Shown here in pieces: positions 7,395 through 12,220 of a stretch of 12,220 nt of DNA. The DNA comes from Gammaproteobacteria bacterium (lineage in GTDB: Bacteria > Pseudomonadota > Gammaproteobacteria > Steroidobacterales > Rariloculaceae), in contig PKRJ01000084.1 in the NCBI GenBank assembly GCA_017577365.1, positions 1 through 12,220 of the forward strand. The letters run 5' to 3'. The number at the start of each line of letters is the position of its first letter. The stretch's first letter is position 1. A program made the translations under genes and the position numbers. The notes beneath the pieces are model-generated. The model ran no database searches. It had not been told where the DNA came from and worked only from the letters and a program-made list of their open reading frames with translations.

Positions 7395-10393
7395 GCCTGT
7401 CGCCGAAGGACTTCACTGCGTTCTTTCGCGAGATGCACGGCTACGAGCCGTTCCCGTGGCAGGCGCGTTTGCTTCGGCAGCTTGTCGACAACGGTAGGTG
7501 GCCTGCCGTGCTCGATCTGCCGACGGGGTCGGGTAAGACCGCCACGCTCGACATAGCGGTATTTCATCTTGCTTTGGAAGCTAATGGCGCGCCGAGGCGA
7601 GCACCTGTGCGGATCGCATACATCGTCGACCGTCGGCTGATCGTCGATGATGCGTTCGGCAGAGCCGAGAAGCTCGCTGAAGGATTACGGTCTCCACGCG
7701 GGCCAGTGAGTCAACAAGTGGCTGAACGTCTGCTACGGCTCTCTGCGGACAGGCAAGGATCGGAGAGCGCTCATCCTTTGATTGCACGGCGCCTCCGCGG
7801 CGGCGTCCCCCGGGAAGACGATTGGGCGCGGACACCGTCACAGCCTACGATTCTGTGCTCGACAGTAGACCAAGTCGGCTCGCGCCTGCTCTTTCGAGGA
7901 TATGGCGTCTCAGATTCCATGAAACCGGTGCACGCTGGTCTTCTTGGTGCGGACTGTCTCATTTTGCTCGATGAAGCGCACCTCGCTGAGCCGTTTCGAC
8001 AGACGCTGAATTGGGTTGCTACGTATCGGGGCGAGCGGTGGCGCGAATCTTCGGATACGACGCCGTGGGGTGTGTCCCTCCTGACAGCAACTCCGGGTGA
8101 AAAGCTGTCGGCGGAATTCGGTCTCGAAGACGAGGACTACTGCCACGCGGTGCTTCAGAAACGGCTGGCTGCGAGCAAGCCGACGAAGCTGATCGAGGTA
8201 TCGAAGGCTATAGAGGCAGATACGCCAAACAATGACCAGGAGGTTGAAGATACCGAAAAAGCACTGTTGCAGCGTACGGCAGCGCTGGTTCGAGAGGTTC
8301 ATCAAGCACTGAATCATTTTAGGGACGCTTCGAATGGGGCACCGGTGCCGGCCATCGGTATCGTGGTTAATCGTGTCGTGCGCGCACGGGCCGTGCATGC
8401 GCGCCTATGCGAGGAATTCCGCACAGAGATCGAGAGCGGCACCATGAATCGCCCTGGCTTGTTGATCGGGCCTGCCAGGCAAGTCGAACGCGATAAGGCA
8501 ACGGAGATACTCCGCCTGATCAAGACTGGCGAGCCTCGAACGCTGCACAAGCCGCTCATTGTTGTTGCGACGCAGTGCATCGAGGCTGGCGTTGATATCG
8601 ACTTGGATGCGCTGATCACCGACGTGGCACCGCTCGATGCGCTGCGCCAACGGTTTGGCCGGCTGAACCGAGCTGGCAGAGACATGAGTCCGTACGCGGC
8701 AATCGTGGCGATGAAAGAAGATGTCTCCTCGAAAGCAAAGGATCCCATCTACGGGCATGCAATCAGGCATGCCTGGGCGCGGCTGACGGAGGCCGCTACC
8801 AAGGTAGGCCGTGAGCTCTTGGTCGATTTCGGCGTAAACACTTTCACTGTGCGCTTATCCGAAGAAGCGTTGTCGCCGAAACCGGATGCCCCTGTCCTGA
8901 TGCCTGCCCATGTCGATCTTCTAAGCCAGACTTCGCCGATACCGGCGGCCGACCCCGAGATCGCGTGCTTTCTTCATGGACCGGAGCGGCAGCCCGATTC
9001 AGTGGTCGTTATCTGGCGCGCCGACATCGATTCACGGTCTGTCAACGAGAACGACGTCGAACGCCTGCGCCGCCTATTGACGCTAGTTCCGCCGCGTGCG
9101 GCCGAGGCCATCGAGATGCCGATTTCAATGGTCCGTGCCTGGCTCTCTGGATCGAGAAGCACGGCGCTATTGGCCGACGTGCCGTCCGACGTTTCGGCGG
9201 CTGAACCGGAAAGCTCACGGGGCGAACGGCGCCGCGTGTTCCGATGGAAGGGCCAAGATATTCGCTCGACGTGGATTCGTCCGGAGCAGATACGGCCGGG
9301 GGACACCATTATCGTTCCAGCATCTTATGGCGGTGTCGACGAGTTTGGCTGGAACGTGCTTTCGAGAGCGGCAGTACCCGATGTGGCGCGTTACGCGGCG
9401 CTGCCATTCGCTGGGCGAAGATTTTTTGTGCGAGTCGCTCCGGGCCTCGTCCCTCCTGAGTCGGAGAGGCGGCTTGCTGAAACGCTGGCTGGCGTCGAGT
9501 CGCGGCCGTGGCAAGACGTGCGCGATGCACTTCTCGACCTCGCCTTGCCGACTGACATCCACGACGACCTCCTCGCGCTGTCCGAAGCAAGACGGCCTAG
9601 CAGCGTCGTGGCCTACTTGCACGTCTATGGCGAGACGGAAGAGGGATTTCCTAGGGGCGTCCTGTTTGTGGCGCCACTCGGCATCAAATCAGGACTGACG
9701 GCACAAGAAGTAGCGCCGAATTCGACCGAGGACGATATCAGTGGTTCGCTGCTCGGCCTGCCAGTCCCCTTGGCACAGCATTCCGCAGACGTCGAGCATC
9801 GAGCTGAGCAGTTTGCCCGAGCCGCGGGGCTTTCCGCCGATCGCGTGCACGATCTGAAGCTGGCGGGATATCTCCACGATCTCGGGAAGGCTGATCCCCG
9901 CTTCCAGGGGTGGCTCCATTACGGAGATCCGTTGGGGATCGGCTTCGATGCTTCGTCGGAAGTATTGGCGAAGTCGGGGCGTTCGCTGCCGCGGTCGGCT
10001 CGCACCGATTCGGGCTTGCCTGAGGACTGGCGCCACGAAGCCTTCTCCGTTCGGCTCGCGACTCTGGTACCGCGCTTTGCCGAGGCAAAGGATCCTGACC
10101 TCGTCTTGTGGCTCGTCGGTGTGCACCACGGCTATGGACGCCCCTTCTTCCCACATGCCGATCTGCTCGACCGTACTGACCGGCAATTGCCCGCTGTTTG
10201 CGACTTGCCGGCCAACGTGCCCGCCGGGCCGGGGCCTCAGTCATTCGCTTTCGATTGGCGGGGTTGTGACTGGCCTAAGTTGTTCGAGCGCCTGCGCGCG
10301 CGATACGGTGCATGGGGCCTTGCGCATATGGAAGCGATTCTGCGGCTCGCCGACCATCGAGCGTCCGAAGACGCCAAGGAGTCCGGGAAATGA
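7391..10393 (+). CDS. cas3: Cas3 helicase-nuclease with C-terminal HD domain (type I-G)
   Basis: The protein has 1000 residues. The ATG at 7391 overlaps the csb2 stop and is preceded by GGGAGG. The SF2 helicase comes first: a Q-motif-like start (FPWQARLL), Walker A LPTGSGKT (Lys49), DEAH at 194-197, TATPG, and motifs V-VI VATQCIEAGVDIDLDAL and QRFGRLNRAGR (420-430). The HD nuclease comes last: HSADVEHR (His797), LHDLGKADPRFQGW (His829-Asp830), VGVHHGYG (His912-His913) and LADHR (Asp988). This helicase-then-HD order is the reverse of most Cas3 proteins and is a mark of type I-G. Cas3 is recruited to the R-loop formed by the crRNA complex, unwinds DNA with ATP and shreds the displaced strand. 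All catalytic motifs are intact, so the enzyme is predicted active. The end overlaps the next gene by 4 nt. Confidence 0.97.
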   Translation: MSLSPKDFTAFFREMHGYEPFPWQARLLRQLVDNGRWPAVLDLPTGSGKTATLDIAVFHLALEANGAPRRAPVRIAYIVDRRLIVDDAFGRAEKLAEGLRSPRGPVSQQVAERLLRLSADRQGSESAHPLIARRLRGGVPREDDWARTPSQPTILCSTVDQVGSRLLFRGYGVSDSMKPVHAGLLGADCLILLDEAHLAEPFRQTLNWVATYRGERWRESSDTTPWGVSLLTATPGEKLSAEFGLEDEDYCHAVLQKRLAASKPTKLIEVSKAIEADTPNNDQEVEDTEKALLQRTAALVREVHQALNHFRDASNGAPVPAIGIVVNRVVRARAVHARLCEEFRTEIESGTMNRPGLLIGPARQVERDKATEILRLIKTGEPRTLHKPLIVVATQCIEAGVDIDLDALITDVAPLDALRQRFGRLNRAGRDMSPYAAIVAMKEDVSSKAKDPIYGHAIRHAWARLTEAATKVGRELLVDFGVNTFTVRLSEEALSPKPDAPVLMPAHVDLLSQTSPIPAADPEIACFLHGPERQPDSVVVIWRADIDSRSVNENDVERLRRLLTLVPPRAAEAIEMPISMVRAWLSGSRSTALLADVPSDVSAAEPESSRGERRRVFRWKGQDIRSTWIRPEQIRPGDTIIVPASYGGVDEFGWNVLSRAAVPDVARYAALPFAGRRFFVRVAPGLVPPESERRLAETLAGVESRPWQDVRDALLDLALPTDIHDDLLALSEARRPSSVVAYLHVYGETEEGFPRGVLFVAPLGIKSGLTAQEVAPNSTEDDISGSLLGLPVPLAQHSADVEHRAEQFARAAGLSADRVHDLKLAGYLHDLGKADPRFQGWLHYGDPLGIGFDASSEVLAKSGRSLPRSARTDSGLPEDWRHEAFSVRLATLVPRFAEAKDPDLVLWLVGVHHGYGRPFFPHADLLDRTDRQLPAVCDLPANVPAGPGPQSFAFDWRGCDWPKLFERLRARYGAWGLAHMEAILRLADHRASEDAKESGK

Positions 10394-11415
10394 CCGCTGC
10401 AATCTCTCACCGTCTCGACGGACTCGAGCCGGACAACCTCCTTGCTTTTCTCGCCCTGCTCGGTCTACTCCGTGCAATAGAAGCAGCGGACAGAGAGCAT
10501 GATCGTGAGCTACGCCCTCGAGCGGGCTGGGATATCGAACGGCCGCCACTACGACCCAGACTGTTCCTGGCGAAGGAAATAAGCCAAGAGGAAATATGCG
10601 AAACGGCGGCGTCGGGAATCGCGACCCTAGCCCAGGCGTACGACTTTGGTAACCGAGCGGATCTCAACTACTCCCGCGACGAGGCCAGATCGGAGTTGAT
10701 GTCAGCAGCACGTGCGTCGGAGGTCGGGAATCGCGACCAGGCAGATATTCTCGCCGCGTTGATGACCGACGCAGCCATCAAGCCGGAGAAGGACGAGACC
10801 ATCGACCCCACACCGTTATGCCTGCTCTTCGGGCAGGGGCATCAGCATTTCCTGGAACGATTAGCGGGTGTGCCTAAGCTGCAAGCCCCTCCAAAACGCG
10901 GCAAGGGGAAGAAGGCCGACGTTCCGACCGAAGCACGGTCTCTGGCGGAAGCGCTGTTCCACCCTTGGCATCGCACCGACCCAACTCCTTCGTTCCGATG
11001 GGATCCCAAGGAAGACGTCCGCTACGCGTTGATGGCGGGTGATCCGACCGATGCAGCATATAAAGGCGGAACGCAGCACGGGGCAAACCGTCTTGCTGCG
11101 ATTGGTCTTGCGGCGTTGACGGTCGTGCCCGAGCGCAGATTCGACCGCGTGCGTCCGAGCATGATTGGAGGTGCATTCGATCGCCATGGCTTTTCTTTCG
11201 CATGGCCGATCTGGGAGGAACCGGCAAGTCTCGCTACGATCAGGGCTCTTCTCGCGCATCCGGATTTGCGTAAGCCAGGCGCACTGCGCCACCTCGGTGT
11301 TCATTACGTCATGCACGCGCGGCGAGTATCGGTCGGCAAGTTCATGAATTTCACGCGAGCCACGCCTGTATTAGAAGCAGCCGCAATGCGCGGCGAGGAA
11401 CGTCTCACGGCATGA
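10390..11415 (+). CDS. csb3: Type I-G Cas8-like large subunit (Cas8u2/Csb3, GSU0052-like)
   Basis: The protein has 341 residues. Its ATG overlaps the cas3 stop (ATGA), with GGAG eight bases upstream. The N-terminus, LDGLEPDNLLAFLALLGLLRA, resembles that of Csb3 and of the related Csx17 proteins. Further marked segments are PLCLLFGQGHQHFLERL (142-158), a Lys/Gly-rich linker (KRGKGKK, 169-175), FHPWHRTDPTPSFRWDPKED (190-209), RYALMAGDP (211-219) and GANRLAAIGLAAL (231-243). In type I-G the GSU0052-type protein (Cas8u2) is the candidate large subunit, expected to help recognise the PAM and recruit Cas3. Csx17 proteins share the N-terminal pattern but are usually much longer, so Csb3 is the better fit. 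It is the last gene of the operon; the array region begins 54 nt after its stop. Confidence 0.82.
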   Translation: MTAAISHRLDGLEPDNLLAFLALLGLLRAIEAADREHDRELRPRAGWDIERPPLRPRLFLAKEISQEEICETAASGIATLAQAYDFGNRADLNYSRDEARSELMSAARASEVGNRDQADILAALMTDAAIKPEKDETIDPTPLCLLFGQGHQHFLERLAGVPKLQAPPKRGKGKKADVPTEARSLAEALFHPWHRTDPTPSFRWDPKEDVRYALMAGDPTDAAYKGGTQHGANRLAAIGLAALTVVPERRFDRVRPSMIGGAFDRHGFSFAWPIWEEPASLATIRALLAHPDLRKPGALRHLGVHYVMHARRVSVGKFMNFTRATPVLEAAAMRGEERLTA

Positions 11416-11469
11416 GCTTGGTTTTTCCTGAGCAGAGACGGCGAAGCCGGTCGAGCCGAAGGTGACGAA

Positions 11470-11506
11470 GCTTCAATGAGGCCACAGCGTTCTAGCTGTT
11501 CGCAAC
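11470..11506 (-). repeat. Degenerate CRISPR repeat at the leader-distal end
   Basis: The first 14 bases match the consensus repeat except for nothing visible, then the copy diverges: GCCACAGC, a six-base loop gttcta, and GCTGTTCGCAAC. It is one base longer than the consensus. The inner stem is kept as ACAGC/GCTGT, including one paired G-C to A-T exchange, while the two outer stem pairs are weakened. Decayed terminal repeats are usual at the trailer end of an array. The copy begins 54 nt after the stop of the Cas8-like gene. Confidence 0.85.
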
Positions 11507-11509
11507 CTC

Positions 11510-11523
11510 GCTTCAATGAGGCC
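11510..11523 (-). repeat. Fragment of a CRISPR repeat interrupted by an IS21 end
   Basis: GCTTCAATGAGGCC equals the first 14 bases of the consensus repeat and is followed at once by the IS21-like end. Only three bases (ctc) separate it from the degenerate repeat to the left, instead of a normal spacer. Its last nine bases, AATGAGGCC, recur at 11731-11739 on the other side of the inserted DNA. Confidence 0.85.
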
Positions 11524-11730
11524 TGTAGGCGGCGGCCGTAAATTGCACAGATTCGGCGGACCAAAATTGCACACTCGTTGACGGCGGCCTGCGGGCCGCT
11601 TCCCCTTGGCGGCGACGCTGGAGCGGAGCCGGTGCATGTACGGACGGGAGACGAGAGTGTTGTTACGCCACTATCTGGAGCAGGGTCTGAAGAAGACGGA
11701 GCTGGCTCGACGTCTCGGCGTCAGCCGAAG
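11524..11730 (+). mobile_element. Left-end remnant of an IS21-family insertion sequence inside a CRISPR repeat
   Basis: This 207-bp insert begins with TGT, as IS21-family ends do. It carries two similar 19-bp blocks at 11531-11549 and 11555-11573, matching at 16 of 19 positions, both of the form GGCGG...AAATTGCACA. Repeated terminal blocks of this kind are typical transposase-binding sites at IS21-family ends. The 5' part of istA follows. The rest of istA, all of istB and the right end are missing, so the remnant cannot move on its own. The right border is directly joined to a CRISPR repeat. The family assignment rests on the end structure and on the IstA-like N-terminus. Confidence 0.8.
11636..11730 (+). 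pseudogene. istA: Truncated IS21-family transposase istA (N-terminal HTH only)
   Basis: From the ATG at 11636, about 32 residues are left: MYGRETRVLLRHYLEQGLKK followed by TELARRLGVSRR. This is the N-terminal helix-turn-helix start of IS21-type IstA proteins, which normally exceed 300 residues and include a DDE catalytic domain. The frame then runs into the CRISPR repeat (MRPQQFSCG...) and has no further transposase sequence. A GGAG lies upstream of the start. The gene is a dead fragment. Confidence 0.8.
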
Positions 11731-11761
11731 AATGAGGCCGCAGCAATTCAGCTGCGGAAAC
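11731..11761 (-). repeat. CRISPR repeat lacking its first five bases at the IS21 junction
   Basis: Thirty-one bases from AATGAGG to GGAAAC are identical to the consensus; GCTTC is replaced by istA-derived CGAAG. On the inferred crRNA strand the lost bases are the 3' end of the repeat, within the 5' handle, so any crRNA made from what precedes it would lack a normal handle. Confidence 0.85.
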
Positions 11762-11797
11762 CCCGCAGCGCCTCGTACAGCTCCGGCGCGGCGGCGA
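11762..11797 (-). other. CRISPR spacer, oldest preserved; encodes a phage-like peptide on the minus strand
   Basis: This 36-nt spacer lies between the truncated repeat and the first intact repeat. One minus-strand frame reads AAAPELYEALR. Peptides of the form AAPELYEAL are common in small hypothetical proteins of tailed phages and prophages, which would suit a spacer taken from a phage. The match is from memory and is short. Confidence 0.6.
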
Positions 11798-12220
11798 GCT
11801 TCAATGAGGCCGCAGCAATTCAGCTGCGGAAACCGGCGATCGAAGCGGTCAGGCGGCTCGGCTTGAACCTGCTTCAATGAGGCCGCAGCAATTCAGCTGC
11901 GGAAACCAGGCTCCGTGCTGATGTCGGGAACCTGCAACGGCGGCTTCAATGAGGCCGCAGCAATTCAGCTGCGGAAACGCCGGTGGAATCCCGATCCGAA
12001 GGGTCGGAAGGGCCATGCTTCAATGAGGCCGCAGCAATTCAGCTGCGGAAACTTCGCACATCTCGACGGTGATCCTGCCGCACGATGCGCTTCAATGAGG
12101 CCGCAGCAATTCAGCTGCGGAAACCAAACGGGTTCGCTCCGTACACCGGCGAAGGCGCGCTTCAATGAGGCCGCAGCAATTCAGCTGCGGAAACCTGTGG
12201 ACGGCGTCAAGGTCGTGGAG

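Larger units (their letters stand above)
11470..12220 (-). CRISPR. CRISPR array of the type I-G system, old end, continuing past the window
   Basis: Six intact identical 36-nt repeats start at 11798, 11871, 11943, 12017, 12089 and 12159. A seventh at 11731-11761 lacks its first five bases. Spacers are 36, 37, 36, 38, 36 and 34 nt, and a further one is cut by the window edge at 26 nt. Each repeat contains a perfect 7-bp stem (CCGCAGC/GCTGCGG) around AATTCA. On the minus strand the repeat ends CCTCATTGAAGC after the stem, and ATTGAAGC has the size and form of an 8-nt crRNA 5' handle; on the plus strand only AAAC follows the stem. The repeats also decay at the left end. Both facts suggest transcription leftward with the leader beyond the right edge. 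The left end is disturbed by a degenerate repeat and an IS21 fragment. Existence of the array is certain; orientation is inferred. Confidence 0.97.

Noticed and set aside
10390..11415. Assignment of the last operon gene as Csx17
   Set aside because: The N-terminal pattern is shared, but Csx17 proteins are much longer as far as I know; 341 residues and the position after cas3 suit the GSU0052/Csb3 type better.
11416..11469. The 54-nt gap after the Cas8-like gene as the CRISPR leader
   Set aside because: It is short, not AT-rich, and adjoins the degenerate repeat, whereas leaders adjoin the freshest repeats. Repeat orientation also points the other way.
11965..12165. Minus-strand open frame with the repeated peptide FPQLNCCGLIEA
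   Set aside because: The repeated peptide is simply the translation of CRISPR repeats, not a repeat protein.

Overview
The window is GC-rich chromosomal DNA, probably from a gammaproteobacterium. The left part keeps an order familiar from that class, a YqaA-type DedA membrane protein directly followed by an NlpD-type LysM/LytM lipoprotein, and then carries a divergent pair made of a small Mth938-like protein and the exonuclease gene recJ. The exact genus cannot be read from the sequence.

Layout. 1-298 is the 3' end of a DedA/YqaA membrane protein, and 295-1110 is nlpD. A Mth938-like gene lies on the minus strand (1175-1546) and recJ on the plus strand (1627-3306). These housekeeping genes are very GC-rich. 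The composition drops near the 3' end of recJ and stays lower through the accessory block that follows. That block starts with a WYL-domain regulator (3537-4517). It continues with a tight four-gene operon, csb1/cas7 (4690-5925), csb2/cas5-cas6 (5925-7394), cas3 with a C-terminal HD nuclease (7391-10393), and a Cas8-like large subunit of the Csb3/GSU0052 group (10390-11415). It ends with a CRISPR array that runs off the right edge.

The gene content identifies a type I-G CRISPR-Cas system (formerly I-U). Csb2 should cut the pre-crRNA. Csb1 would form the backbone and the Cas8-like protein the large subunit of the surveillance complex. Cas3 would unwind and degrade the target. All junctions inside the operon overlap by 1-4 nt, so translation is probably coupled. 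The adaptation genes (the Cas4-Cas1 fusion and Cas2 usual for this subtype) are not in the window.

The array has six intact 36-nt repeats, a seventh lacking its first five bases, and spacers of 34-38 nt. The reverse complement of the repeat ends in ATTGAAGC, a typical 8-nt crRNA 5' handle. The array is therefore probably transcribed leftward, toward the cas operon, with its leader beyond the right edge. The left end is then the old, leader-distal end. It is decayed there: a degenerate repeat, a 3-nt gap, and a repeat split by a 207-bp left-end fragment of an IS21-family element with a truncated istA.

The most notable points are this IS21 scar with its 9-bp duplication, the convergent orientation of array and operon, the oldest spacer encoding a phage-like peptide, and the composition break inside recJ.
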